The notes: generated from the letters alone by a model not told the origin. A stretch of 64,000 bases of DNA from Sipunculus nudus (GCA_026874595.1 CM049310.1:82187056-82251055); one strand, 5' to 3'. Shown: positions 46,601-59,017, numbered from the stretch's first letter. Numbers and translations are program-made.

Positions 46601-47831
46601 ATAGATCAGCACATGAGTAAAATAAAGGTTCAGAATAACAAATCTAATTTACAAATTGTTTTTCAATGCACGGGGTCAAAATTTTTCGATTCTGTCAGTG
46701 AAAGTCAATAATTTTCTCGAAAGATAATATTGTATGCCTAGACAGATTGAACAATTAAGTTCTATAAGTATTTTGTCACAAAGTTATAAAAGAAGGAAAT
46801 GGTCCTCAAAAGTGGAGGGAGTTTCAAATAATATACCCATCCCCCGGATCCAAACTTTAGTAGTAATTATATAATACAGCGTTTACCTAACTTAATACCA
46901 GTCTACATTTTGTTTTAGGGGCCTTTACAAAGAGCGACCGTTGTGCCTCCCCCCCCCCCCCAATGAAGGAGGCTCAATGAAGGCAGAATGGTTGCCTAGG
47001 TCGTTCAAAGGTAGAACACAGGAGTTTCAGACATCGCCATCGACGTCATGGACGTCCTGATGGAGCAGTTACACAGAAGCAGGATTTTCTGGGGTTAGGC
47101 GACCATTGAACGTCCTGGTCATTATTTGGATGCTCAAAGGTGGCGCAAAGGTAGCCCCGTGTAAAAAGGCCTTAATGACTCGTCCAGTGATCGTTGAGCG
47201 ATTGCATACATCTCGCAATACGTATCGCAATATGCGACCCCCACATATCGCACTGTATATTTCAATAGGAAAATCATAATTAATACACAGAGCTAATTGA
47301 TTGTATAATCTAATCATACTGGTCACATTACTGCTTCTCTCTACTCCCCACGTGTTCATGTACCTCGGCAGCTGCTTGATTGATTGGGTCATGTTTTGTA
47401 TGTGTAAATCAGGTATAGGCATTTCTTATCTGTGTCGAGCTGCTATTAACATTCTGAGAGGTGTTTTGTGCATTGTAAACAAAACATGGCTGTCTCGCAT
47501 GTGGAACGGATATAAGAGTGATTTCCAATGCTATGTAAGCCTGTCGCAGAAGCCGGTCCAGAGGGGGAGTCGAGGGGGTCCGGATCCCCGTTTTTCAACC
47601 ACTGCAACCGTTTTTAAGGGTTCCAGACCACATATTGCAACCAGAATCCCTCCTTTTTTTGGACCTGGGGTCATTTTTAGACCGAATAAAGACGATGCAA
47701 TCAAAATAAAGAGTTTGAACTCGCCAGATGGCAGAAATACCTTACAATCGATATGATTACAATTTTATTCTCATAAAAATGACATGGACATGTGCTTTCA
47801 TATTATTAAATACTGTCTTATCTAGCTCTTA
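46601..47831. other. unassigned sequence
   Basis: No exon recognised. Contains a poly-C tract near 46950 and, at 47560-47700, GGGGGTCCGGATCC-type sequence resembling the repeat-like DNA at 23600-23770. The 117- and 151-codon frames on opposite strands overlap each other and show no domain. Confidence 0.35.
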
Positions 47832-48114
47832 GGCCAAAAAAATAAAAGGTGTGGTTCTCAGGCACCGCCCGCGTCAATTTTTAACCCCCGCATCAAAAAT
47901 TTTTATTTTGATTTTTATCTTTCAAGTAGATAAATAATACAATTTATGTAGTGTTTTTACCTGTTTAGCAAAAAAAATTGTTATTTTTATGCTTTTCACT
48001 GATCATATGACATTTTATCGGAGCATTAAAAAAAAGTCAAAAATAAAATACCGCCCGCCCGCACCGATTTCTGAAAAAAAGTGCCTGAGAACCATACCTT
48101 ATTTTTTTTTGGCC
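47832..48114. mobile_element. MITE family 1, copy 2 (Harbinger-like)
   Basis: Ends GGCCAAAAAAATAAAAGG then TGTGGTTCTCAGGCAC, and GTGCCTGAGAACCATACC then T-rich sequence and GGCC: about 35-base inverted ends. It is flanked by perfect TTA duplications (47829-47831 and 48115-48117). A 3-base TWA target duplication and GGCC ends fit PIF/Harbinger. Interior orientation is opposite to copies 1 and 3. Confidence 0.88.
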
Positions 48115-48363
48115 TTAACATAAGTATGTGCTGTCATGTGCATCTGCAGAATTCCATTTTGGTTTAAGGCAACATGAAAGCACAAGGTCCCGGACACAGT
48201 ATATGTCCTTGTTTCGTCCGTGCCGTATGTCCACCTTAAATGCGGATCCTGTTTGGATACTCATTCCATTAGCTGTGTCATTATACACTCTGAAAGCAGC
48301 CAAATCTACACTCGTGAGTGAGTGAGCCACGGCTTAGAGGCACAGCCTTCTTACTTCCCATAA
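48115..48363. other. spacer between two MITEs
   Basis: About 250 bases with overlapping short frames on both strands and no recognised domain. Confidence 0.4.
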
Positions 48364-48708
48364 GGCAAAAAAAAAAAAAATGTTTGGTTCTCAGGCACTT
48401 TTTTTCATAAATCAATGTGGGCGGGCGATTTTTTTATTTAATTTTTTTTTTGTTTATTTCGATAAAAATGTTAAATGATAAGGGAAAATCATGATAATAA
48501 CAGATTTATTTTGCTAAACAAGTAAAAGCACTACATAACAACGGAAATTTTATCAAGATTGTATGATTTTATCTACTTGAAAGAAATGTCCAAGCAGCTG
48601 ATCAAAAATGATAAGTTTTTATTGAAAATCAAAATAAGTTTTTTTGATGCAGGGGTTCAAAATTGACGCGGGCGGTGCCTGAGAAGCATACATTATATTT
48701 TTTGGGCC
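48364..48708. mobile_element. MITE family 1, copy 3 (Harbinger-like)
   Basis: Same inverted ends (TTTGGTTCTCAGGCAC and GGTGCCTGAGAAGCATAC) and interior blocks as copies 1 and 2. Flanks TAA and TAT are a slightly decayed 3-base duplication. It keeps extra interior sequence near 48590-48620 absent from copy 2. Confidence 0.85.
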
Positions 48709-48729
48709 TATTTTTAGAGCGCTTACTCT

Positions 48730-48800
48730 GGCTGAGCGCCGATCGTGAAAAATCTCACTGCTCCTCGGCTGAGATTTGAACTCATGACCTCTCCCACCCA
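48730..48800 (-). repeat. tRNA-like (SINE) B-box segment
   Basis: On the minus strand TGAG-TTCAAAT-CTCA forms a T-arm-like hairpin with a 7-base loop, matching a Pol III B box, next to CAGCCGAGGAG. No A box at the right distance was found, so this is at most a SINE fragment. Confidence 0.35.
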
Positions 48801-50957
48801 CTCGTTAAATTCCTATTTTCCTTATGGGGACCATAGTGACTTTCAGCTTGACTGGCCCTATTTATGCAGGCGAGCTAGTGCTCACCTTTCTGCTATGTCG
48901 ATCCCTGAAACTTATTGTGCGGAGACTTTTGTCTGTATATTACAGGGAAACTGTGCTATCACTAACAGTAATATAAAAATGTAGACATACAGTTCAACAA
49001 CTGACGACTGGCGTTTTGCTCTAAATCGCATTTATCAGCAACTTGATTGATTGGACCAGACCTTGTTTATGGATAGCCGATAGATAACCTTATCTACGTT
49101 GTGCTTGAGTTATCATACAAAGGATACTGTCTTGTTGCACTGAGGGACCTTACTGTGTTAACCCGCACACTGTATCTGGTGGCCAGAGGCCAGGCCTGAA
49201 AGACAGAATGAACTTGTGTAGTACATTAATTAGAACAATAACGACCCAGCTCTCAAATAAGGCTTTTCATACATTACAATAGGGACAGAAGCGCGCGACT
49301 TCGGCCGTTTTTAACATGGGCCGAGTTCACCCTTTTAATAGTTTCTGATAGATGGGTCTGTGAAAGACCCTTCCCAAAATTTCCCAAGTAATGTGAAATT
49401 CTTTAGGATGTGTATGTTGAAATATGGAAAATTGCCCCCTTAGGAAAAACTTGTCCCCATTCTCGACTAAAAACATGGCCATTTCCGAAACATGACCACC
49501 GAGGAGTTGCGTGTAAACGGTTCAATGTCAACGTCGATTACAATTAATAATATAGACACCTGTTACACCAGGGGCTTTCCATTCATATGGTACTAAAAAA
49601 GGAAAGCTGTACAGCCAAGTTTACATTTGCCGGTTATGTTTTCGATTTCTTTTTCGAGATATACACGGGCATTTGATAAAACTGTAGTAGGGGCACAACG
49701 ACATGTCAGAGTGCCCCATCAAACTTCATAGAAAACAGTCCTGGAAATCTCGAGGAGGGAAACACATATCTATTAACGCTTGAGCACTCCTAACCTTTTA
49801 AAATAAAGTATCACTTAGAAATAAACGTACATATCGTAAGACAAACAAGAAAATTTACAACAAGATTCCATGAAAATATGATACCTTGGTTAAATTCCTT
49901 GTGTTTTTTTTCTGACCGCATACAAATATATAAATATATATATATGAAAGTTCGGTGATTCGAGGCAGAGGAAATGATGGTGGTATGGCATTTAGGAACT
50001 GGTGTGTACACCAACATGTATCTTCTTGGTTCTGCTTACTCACTTGTAGCCTTATGCTACACACAGCGCGTACGTGTATCGCCTGGCTGCAACACGTTTC
50101 AAATTAGGAGATGCCCTGACTAACATAAAAATGTGACACATGTTCCCGCTGGTACACAGGGTGATGTGGCCAACATTCGGACCTCCGGTTCCGCGGCTTC
50201 AATTGTTATGGTAAACAGACACGCGTGGACTGTTTTTACCAGCAAGCAGAGCCATTATTAGGCGTTAAACAGCCATATGGGAGGTACTGAGACTGAGTGC
50301 TGGGATAGTTTTGCTAGAAAACTTTTGTATAAAGCAAAACTGAACTGAAAGAATAGGCATAACATTGGCCCTGATTATGTCATTTTGAGATTGCCAGCTG
50401 CGTTACATGACAACGTTGTGATAGTTTTGACGGATTTACATTTACCATGAATGATGATTATCCCAAATATATGTTATTAGAAAACAGAGGGGTCATTTAG
50501 TACAGAAGGCGTATCTTAATGATATATGTGTGTGTGTGTGTGTGTGTCGAAAATGCGATTAAATTTATAGTATTAGTAATTTTGAAAGTTTACTGTTTAT
50601 ATTGTATATTATTATATACAAAAATTGTCTCATTTTTGACAGGTGATCATGTGACTAATATTTTTCCATATTGCTCTGATCTTCCACTCGGCTGATAAGG
50701 GCAGGCGGTATGATTATGAATCATAACCAAATGACGGGCCATGTCAAAAAGTAAGATACCTGTGGGATTCAAAAGACAGTTATATATCAGCTCTGATCGC
50801 GGGTACAGACGCACGCGACGCTGAGCGCTTAGTAACAGGTGGGTGTCCTTATACACAGTCGATTTGATGTCACTATATCATATCTGTATGGAAGACTTGT
50901 AATATATAATGTCGATTTAATCATATCTTTTGTATCGTACATATATATAATATATGT

Positions 50958-50992
<35 letters not shown>

Positions 50993-51300
50993 TTGACTAC
51001 ATCTTTGTAAGTATATATATATGTATGTACTTGGGTATCTATGTATGCATGTATATCGTGGAAAGACACCTTGAGTGTCGGCGTGATGTACAAGTCAAAC
51101 TTAATCTACTCGGTCAATACTTAAGGTATAATATTATTATTCTATACAACATATATCACATTAATATAAAATAAATTGCAATCGATTAATGGTCGATCAT
51201 TGGTGGTTGTTATCTTTCAATCCTCGAATTTCATTTTGCAGCCAATTCCTTCCACCGATGTTACACTCATACATGTATGTCACCTCACACACACACCCCT

Positions 51301-51302
<2 letters not shown>
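48801..51302. other. gene-free stretch with AT microsatellite patches
   Basis: No exon recognised. Short (TG)n near 50526-50546 and TATATA-rich patches at 49926-49945 and 50940-51020. Unassigned. Confidence 0.4.

Positions 51303-51356
<54 letters not shown>
51303..51356. repeat. (AT)n microsatellite
   Basis: Long uninterrupted AT run next to a short (CA)n. Confidence 0.95.
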
Positions 51357-51357
<1 letters not shown>

Positions 51358-52522
51358 ATAGTATATCATGCTTCATACAATGAATACGATACCAATACGC
51401 TTTATTTTATATTGACGAAATGCTTTATTTCTTTGCCTATCAAATTCTGAAGGAAAGCACTTTTTTTCTGACTAAAAGCATTTTTCCACTGAACTTTTTT
51501 CCCTTAACCTTAAATGGTGAATAGACCAGTGAATATTAAAAATACGATCTTGGTTTAGCCCGCTTGCCTCCAAAAGTTCTGCTTGAACTTTCGGGGTAAG
51601 ATTATAGGTTATGGTTGATGTGATGTAACTTCACAATTGCTTGGAATATGAATAACAATCACGTCTCCCGTCATTGATGAAGCATTAATACCTCAGTCTG
51701 TTACTGCTTGTTTAACCTGTCGAACACGGAGTCCCGAATAACCCTTGCATGGTTGCTAGGATATAAATAAACCTCACTATGTTGCTGTGCTACATAGAGA
51801 TAGTCACGATTAGAGGAGATCATTCTCGACTTTTAGTGAAAATTAAACATACCTGTCAAATGGGTCTTATTTTATTTAACTGCTCTTGAAAGCCATTGTA
51901 TCTGACATATTTGTTGTGACTTTGAAACTTGTATGCTATAAACGGAACTGGGTGTAAGACAGGATTATCGGCATTCACCATAAAATTTTCCATTTTGAAT
52001 GGCTATTTTGTCATTTTCAAACTGGGTTAGTATGTGCTTGGGAAAACAACAACAAGCCGTGTAGGACAAAGCAGACATTTCAGACCAGGCAATACGCCGC
52101 CGGTTTACAACTTTCATACAATTAGGTCAGGTAGATATGTTGTCCCAGTGGACCTTTCACTTGCGGTGAGTGCAAAACACTAGGTAATATTTGTGTCGCA
52201 AGTGCAAGGCACTCGTGGGAGGCTCTTTAATTGACTGATAGCAGTGAGCAAAATGAGCATTGGTTTCATCGTAAATAGAGTACATTTAGTTATACTGTGA
52301 CTGACTTCGAATTCGCGGAGTTAATTGTTGGAGATTTGCTTATCCTAAGTGTTTCGTGAGGGTTTAATTTTCGCATTTTTTTACTTAAACTTGTATATTT
52401 CATAACCATTATTATACAAATTATTACCTTATATACACGAAAAATCTTAAAAACAATACTAGGATGAATGGAAAAATCGAAAAAGTGGAAATACAGAATC
52501 TTCAGTATTGGCAGATGTAGAA
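51357..52522. other. gene-free stretch
   Basis: No exon, RNA gene or repeat relation supported. Confidence 0.4.
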
Positions 52523-52700
52523 AAGATTTGATATTATTCGTAATACAAAAGATTTGATATTCTTCGTAATTTCGAAGATTTGATATTATTCGTAATACAA
52601 AAAATGGTATTATTCGTAATACAAAAGGTTTGATATTATTCTTAAAACAAAACAAATTGATATTATTCGTAATACAAAAGAATTGATATTATTCGTTATA
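52523..52700. repeat. ~26-bp tandem repeat, about six units
   Basis: Units of 'gatttgatattattcgtaat' plus 'acaaaa', with small indels. Confidence 0.9.
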
Positions 52701-53185
52701 TCTTTTTTTATTTAAGGGTTAAAACATATAAGGGTAAAAATATATATTAATGCTGGCCCTACGGGACGTAGTATACACGTGATTGCAATAAAGCAGTAGT
52801 ATAAATTAATTTCACCTTGGTCGATCAGTAGCCTGATTATGCGTCGAATTCCGGATTTTCTCCAAATGGAAATTATCGCGGATTGCTCTGTTACAATTGA
52901 CACTAAATTATATTTCCCATCCAGTATCCGTTTGGCAATACGTGTAATGTAATTTGAGTTTAAAGATGCATTTAATGAAATATCTATATTTGTGTGCAGT
53001 TTTCTTGATACGACAATACGGAATGCAACAAATATCACGAACCGGTACGACATGGCATGATGATTTGTACCAATATATCTGTATATCGATAGAACAATAA
53101 CATATATGTATGAAATTTGTCTCCCTCTCATTCTATGTTTTTCTGCCTCCCTCCCTCCCGCTCTCGCTCTCTTACTATATATATA
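52701..53185. other. unassigned; a 167-codon minus frame not supported
   Basis: The minus-strand frame at 52712-53215 is AT-rich, runs through simple sequence at its start and shows no family resemblance. Confidence 0.35.
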
Positions 53186-53835
53186 CGGTAAAACCTGTGA
53201 AATCCGGACAGTCAAGGGACTGACATATTTTGTCCTTAATAGACAGGTGTCCTTTTCAGGCAGGTTTGCAAATAAATGTCATGGAGAAAACATGCATTTA
53301 AGAAAAAGTTTGTTATTTTCATGTATTGCTATATATATATATATATATATATAAATATATATATATATAATATAATATAATATATATTATTTTAATTGTA
53401 TAAAACTTTATAATAAAAGAAAGACTATAATCTGGAAAACAGGACTTTTATTACAACATATATTGCCTGATGATCACTGATGCGGGAAGCCCTGGCCTCG
53501 ACATCGTCAACTGTGAAAAATCACTGCGTTGATCGGTCACTGTTCCCTCCCGGCATGCGCTTGGTAGGAATTGTGATCAAATCAAACCGTGACATACGCA
53601 AAAAAAAAAAGGTACAGACTCGTGGTCTTGATTTTGTCGCCGACAATAGATCAAAGAATTTGGCGGACCTCGCCGGCGTACACCTGATCCAGTGTTAGTA
53701 TTTGTCATGTAGATTTACCATAAAAACACTGACTGGAGCCTATACATAACAAATAGGGAAAATTGAAGGGACTTATATATTGTGTCCGTAATAGCGTGTT
53801 GTCTGCCTTAGGGAGGTGTCCGAAAGACCAGGTTG

Positions 53836-53838
<3 letters not shown>
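53186..53838. mobile_element. pogo-like MITE, ~650 bp
   Basis: Left end CGGTAAAACCTGTGAAATCC then GGAC; the right end read on the minus strand is AGTTCAACCTGGTCTTTCGG then AC. Both ends are flanked by TA. The ends resemble the CAGTRAAACC termini of pogo/Tigger elements. Interior: TA-rich simple sequence near 53330-53390 and a short frame without transposase motifs. Confidence 0.5.

Positions 53839-53903
<65 letters not shown>
53839..53903. repeat. (TA)n microsatellite, left of solo LTR
   Basis: A TA run that continues on the far side of the solo LTR at 54749, showing that the LTR landed inside it. Confidence 0.92.
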
Positions 53904-53906
<3 letters not shown>

Positions 53907-54748
53907 GAAGGAACCTAATATTAACAGATCACGTATGCGTGATGAACATAAATTTTGTCAAGGAGATAAAAAATCAGATTCTGTAACACTGGTCAGCGTG
54001 AAATGTCTAGGGGAATGAATAAAGAAGTCAGTTGTTTTTTGTTAACAAATAACTATAATTTATTCTCAAAACAACCCTAACATAACAATACACTAAATCA
54101 ATACAATTACACAGTATAACAGCAGTATTACAACAAATCAATACAATCACACAGTAAAATAAACAAAGTGCACAGTACCTGGATACCACCACTGTCACAG
54201 CGATAAGTCCTTTAAAATGTATAAGCCGGACGAACAGTTCACACAAATTCTCACGGAGAATAACAGTCCAATGTAAAGCTCTTGTTACAATCCCGAAAGT
54301 AAACTGAAGGCCAAATAAGATTCGTCACAAATCCAGAAGAAAATCTGAAGAAAATCTATAATTGCCGCACTTATCGGAATAGGTCTCACAAACTGACATA
54401 CACGCTTCTGTGTCCGCTGGAATATTCTCTCACCTCTCTCTCTCGGCTCTAAAACACAGCCCTTATTAATAACCGTTCATCAGAAAACTCTAGGAAATTC
54501 CCTTTCACGAACAATCGAAAAGAACAATACACGGTACACACGCGTTACAGGAACCATTTACAAAAACGAATGCCGTGTCTCTACATATCGGGGTTCACAC
54601 GACTCAGCCAGGCGAGAAAGCCCCAAGCTAGCATGACAACGAGAGTTCAACCAGTACGGATTAAACGGAGAATGCAATACCCGGCCAGGCGAGGCCGCTT
54701 CAACACGAGTTACGCCCGTGTCACACAATAAAAAAGAAATCTGTAACA
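53904..54748 (-). mobile_element. solo LTR, same family, minus orientation
   Basis: Begins TGTGAAGGAACC and ends TCTGTAACA, the same orientation as the full element. Flanks are ATAT on both sides within a TA microsatellite. The TATA box position is mutated (CCCTTATTAATAACC). No internal sequence remains. Confidence 0.88.

Positions 54749-54818
<70 letters not shown>
54749..54818. repeat. (TA)n microsatellite, right of solo LTR
   Basis: Continuation of the TA run interrupted by the LTR. Confidence 0.92.
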
Positions 54819-54821
<3 letters not shown>

Positions 54822-55121
54822 TTCGAGTGTACTTGTATATTGCATTCGAGGTTAGGGTACATTTTTATATATAAACAAATATGGATCAGCTAATCTTGAC
54901 GTATTTGGCACACACACTCTATCAACAAGCAAAGGTTGCCCTTAATACATGACTTGCTTATCATACCCTATGATTTGGTCCCCTGTCTGTGCTGGCCACA
55001 CGGGTCAGTCTGCTGAATATAGACAAATACACAGACAATCTAATTGTTCAAGAGGCTTTGCTTTTGTCTATTTTACCAAGAATGCGCGTAATGGAAACGT
55101 CTACCTATATGATTATAAAGA

Positions 55122-55186
<65 letters not shown>

Positions 55187-55315
55187 GGGGGTCGCTAAAC
55201 CGAGTTGTTACATATATACATATAAAATAATATAATATACATATATATTTATATACATACATCCATATACATATATAAAATGTTCATATATATATATATT
55301 AATATTAATAGCGTC
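54819..55315 (+). promoter_or_regulatory. presumed promoter / 5' flank of the NRF-like gene
   Basis: It holds a long (TA)n at 55123-55181 and further TATATA patches up to 55300. A normal TATA box cannot be singled out from the simple sequence. The in-frame ATG at 55280 lies in this DNA. Any regulatory role is inferred from position only. Confidence 0.3.
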
Positions 55316-55643
55316 ATGTCCATTGGATTATGGGTGACACGGACCCGGGGCCTGCCTGTTGCTGTCATGTTGGTGACAGCAATGTTTGGGATGAACTACG
55401 CCTCAACAATAGAAGCAGCCAAAGCCAGCCAGGAAGCAGCCATGCTCAGCCAGAAAGCAGGCTTGTCAAGCAGGCCACATGTCTCCCCGCTGGACTGGTT
55501 ACAAGAAGAGATGGCAAGGAGGATCGGGATTCTGGTGTCTAACGTAGACCCGGCGTGGAGGAACAACGTCAGCAAACAGTGCGCGTCGGATGTGGACGAC
55601 TTTACCTGGGGAGTTATAACCTGGACACCTTGGGCTTATGACA
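55316..55643 (+). CDS. NRF-6-like acyltransferase, exon 1 (signal peptide, start of NRF domain)
   Basis: Encodes residues 1-109 of a multi-pass membrane protein of the 'nose resistant to fluoxetine' family, which pairs an extracellular NRF domain with an acyltransferase-3 membrane domain. In nematodes relatives act in uptake or transport of lipids and drugs; here the substrate is unknown. I chose the ATG at 55316 because it opens a good signal peptide (MSIGLWVTRTRG then a hydrophobic stretch to about residue 29). The upstream in-frame ATG at 55280 would add 12 residues made of microsatellite. The exon ends with the NRF lead-in CASDVDDF...WTPWAYD, a conserved Cys, and a clear donor (A then GTAAGT), leaving one base. 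Confidence 0.85.
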
Positions 55644-55683
55644 GTAAGTACTGATACACAACAGAGTTGGGTTCAAATGTGGC

Positions 55684-55742
<59 letters not shown>

Positions 55743-57053
55743 ACAATGTGTAAAATCAGTCAACTTGTAAATTGCCTGCAAATTTCAGGCAATATATAAA
55801 ATGACCGAAATTTTTCACATTTAAATATTGACACATTGACTGAAATGTAAATAGAATGACGTAGTTATCTTATACAATAAGAAAGATTTAAAATAATTTT
55901 ATGTTTTTATATACCTTACTCTTACAAATTATTAATATATTTCACATCACATTATTGCATATTTTAATGTTTTATATTAATAAGACAATCCACTTGGCGT
56001 CCATCTTAATATTATATACTGTCTCAGGGGTGCAATATCCTTGTGCACTTTTGGAGTAGATGTGGGCATGGTTTCCCCATCCCTCAGTGGGAATATTGTT
56101 AAAATATTCTTTAAAAAATAAGAATTTTTTTGTATAAAATTTGGGTATAAAATAGCAGGGAATATTCTTGCTTCAGAAATAATTAACAAAAAAAATGTTG
56201 GTCCCAAAATTACTTCCGGGGTAAACACCCCTCGAACCTTGGGCCCGTCGCTGGTTATTTCACAATGTCATTGAAACGAGTAAATCATGCCATTTTATCA
56301 TTCATCGTTTTAAATTTAAGTTATTTCTGATTTTAATTACACGTCATTGCTATTTGAGGAAACGGTTACACTTTTTTGTAAATAACTCATGTTTTATGGA
56401 TTGAAATTAGAGCCTGTTTTAATATGACAATATGAGACTGAGATATGTTCACTTTGGTCGGCAAAGTTGATGGCTTAACATTCCAAGCTATAACAAATCG
56501 GCTCCACTCAAAGAATGTAGATGACTCACTTAATGTACCAAACACAGGCGTATTGTGATTAAACCATCCCCTACTAAATTTCACATATTATTGCACATTT
56601 TAATGTTTCATTTAATCATACGCTTCTATTTAACTTGATTCTGGATCTTACGTAAGCCAAAAAAATGTAGTCAGACGCCTGGTATATTAATTTTCGGCTT
56701 GACCTTGGTATATTAAAGTCTGACGCCTGGTACTTATCAGTTTAACGCCTGGTATATTTCAGTGTTTGACGCCTATAGTTTCTATAAGCTTGACAATTGG
56801 CACATTTCAGTTGCATGTTTACGCTTGTCAGTTTGACGCATGGTACATTTCAATGTTTGACGTCTTGTATATTCAGTTTGACGGATTGTACATTTCAATT
56901 TGACGCCTGGTAAATTTCAGATGCGGCTTTGTTCATTTCAGTTCGACTCCAGATACATTTCAGTTTGACTTCTGGTACATTTCAGTTTGACCGCTCGTAC
57001 ATTTCAATGCTGACCTCCGGTATATTTCAGTGTTGACATCTGGTACATTTCAG
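55644..57053 (+). other. intron 1 of NRF-like gene
   Basis: GTAAGT...TTTCAG, 1410 bases. Contains a (TA)n run at 55685-55738 and two related AT-rich segments near 55950 and 56580 sharing 'attttaatgttt'. Its last 400 bases are a tandem array ending at the acceptor. Confidence 0.8.
56668..57053 (+). repeat. ~21-bp minisatellite derived from the exon 2 splice junction
   Basis: Units read roughly TTTGACGCCTGGTACATTTCAG, about 17 in 386 bases, diverged. Most carry the acceptor-like CATTTCAG. The true exon 2 begins right after the last unit, and its first bases (TGTTCGATGCCTGG) match the unit start TGTTTGACGCCTGG. Confidence 0.85.
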
Positions 57054-57202
57054 TGTTCGATGCCTGGGGAAAGCCGGGCGGTGGCACGGTTGAAGGGAAC
57101 ATAAAATGGAACGGAGCTTACGGACAGTGTGTGCGTACACAGAGCGAGGGAACAAAAACAGTAATAAAGGGAAAACACTGCATGGCTCAGATTACACACG
57201 GG
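57054..57202 (+). CDS. NRF-6-like acyltransferase, exon 2 (NRF domain)
   Basis: Starts after CATTTCAG with two bases that complete the Met codon split with exon 1, giving WAYD-MFDAWGKP, the hallmark NRF block, then GNIKWNGAYGQC, a KHCMAQI block and THG. Two Cys expected to pair in the extracellular NRF domain are present. It ends on a whole codon at GGG then GTAAGT. The in-phase junction and conserved block make the exon secure, even though the acceptor sits in an array of look-alikes. Confidence 0.9.
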
Positions 57203-58243
57203 GTAAGTCACAGCCATAACAGAGATGTTCAAAATCAGCCCCAACCCAGAGTGAGCGCTCTGCAGGCTTAATGGGAAGGCTGTTCCCGACAGCCGTTTAT
57301 CACTCACAGACAAATGCGTCTTTGGGAGGTTCCTCGGTGTAATAACCGAGCAATGGGGATTAATACATATCGAGGACCTGCAGGTGCGGTAGACACTGGG
57401 CTTGGGTGACACCAGGATAAAAGATAAAATAAGGATAAGATAAAATGAAAGGAGGCCAGTGCTACCGCCCTGTCACGTGGTCCCAAACCGATATGGAACT
57501 TTGCAGGTGTAAATACTAAGCGTAAGATTTAGATAAGTCATTAAAAAATGGAGGCGGTTACCTGCTCTTGAGGCGGTATGCTGTCTGTACGCAAAATAGC
57601 TGCACCACGAAAGTATTTGATATTTTGCGAGGTCAGGGTTTTGATAAGGGCAAGGGTATACAACAGGAATGTAATCTGAGGACGGTCGCAAGGCGGAGAG
57701 ATACAACCCTGTCTTCGGAGTAAAAACCAGAGGAACGCTTTAGAAATGACCACGCCCTCACGTGCAAATTAAATTTAATAGTTTAACCCTCCCCCTTCAC
57801 GGTATTGTGAAAATAATTTCGAATTATCCTCCCTACTTATTTTCAGGCTACTCCCGCACTTTCCTGATTACCCCTCTCCATGGAGCTTAATGATAAATAC
57901 TAAGTTAATGATAAATAAGAAGAATTTAAGCAAATTGTAAAGTTGTATACATATTTTAATATGAAAATTCATATTACTTTCAGATTGATATATATACCAT
58001 CAGAAAGAACTCTAAGACAAGGTTAAATATGATATTAGTAATTATAATGATATTCTAATAATATTAATATTCTAATATGAAAATTAAAGGACTTTTGGTT
58101 TTATTTGAAATGACAATGAGTTTTGTTCAAGGATGATATATATTAAATTATCTGTGTAAATGTCAGACACGTTTTGAGTAATATTTGTCATTCTTTATCC
58201 TCGTTTCCTAAGTCTGTTCTGAATATTTTCTTTTTCTTTTTAG
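57203..58243 (+). other. intron 2 of NRF-like gene
   Basis: GTAAGT to CTTTTTAG, 1041 bases, with a T-rich acceptor tract. A balanced-GC patch near 57240-57480 is not recognised as coding. Confidence 0.8.
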
Positions 58244-58319
58244 ATTATATTTGACTATGGCTTTGGTGTTTGTGTGCCACACACGTGTTCTGCCAACGAA
58301 GTTAAAGTCATGTTGAAAG
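58244..58319 (+). CDS. NRF-6-like acyltransferase, exon 3 (NRF domain)
   Basis: A 76-base exon after a strong T-rich acceptor. It encodes IIFDYGFGVCVPHTC then SANEVKVMLK, matching the G-x-C-x-P-x-x-C cysteine pair of NRF domains. One leftover G is carried to exon 4. The exon is short but agrees in frame and motif with both neighbours. Confidence 0.9.
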
Positions 58320-59017
58320 GTAAAATGTTCAAGGTGTTATTACAGTATAACATGGTCGCACTTATCACAAATAAACACGCCCTCGCGGTTTCTGAAAGGA
58401 AAGAATGTTAAAGTTTGTATAATCCGGGGTGGTCACCATTTATTGATAATTGAAAAAAGAAACAAAGCAATCCCGGGTTGTAATAATTTATTGATAATTC
58501 TATAACAAATTAAACCAATGGAAGAGTTACTTTGTGATTAATCTGTGAATACTCGACTCGTTAAACATATTGGACTGATGTGGCCCACTTTGAGCCCTGA
58601 CGGCATTGCACTGCCGTAGTCAGTTATCCTATGACAATGATATTATAAACAGTGGCGTCAATTTATCCTTAAGGGTGTGTGTTTGGGGGTTGGGGGGGGG
58701 GGCGGGTTGACTCGCAGGGGTGGGAGGGTAATTAAAATTGTGACAACTTTTTTTATAATCATATATATATATATATATATATACCTTTTAATGTCTCTGT
58801 GACACATTTCAAATACTTACCAATTAATTTTTAGGATTAAAAAAATAAGAAATTATAATTTTTTCCAGTATATGTTAATTCTAAACCAGGTTTATATATA
58901 TAATATTTCATTGTTAACCCAAGTATGAATCCAAGGTCTTTAATTTTAATTATTAATATATTTCATTTCCAATATATAAACACACGTATAATTCTCTGAA
59001 TATCAGGGGAATGATTA

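Noticed and set aside
47069-47756. 117- and 151-codon frames on opposite strands
   Set aside because: They overlap each other, have no recognisable domain and include repeat-like DNA.
52712-53215. 167-codon minus frame
   Set aside because: AT-rich, crosses simple sequence and a MITE end, and resembles no family.
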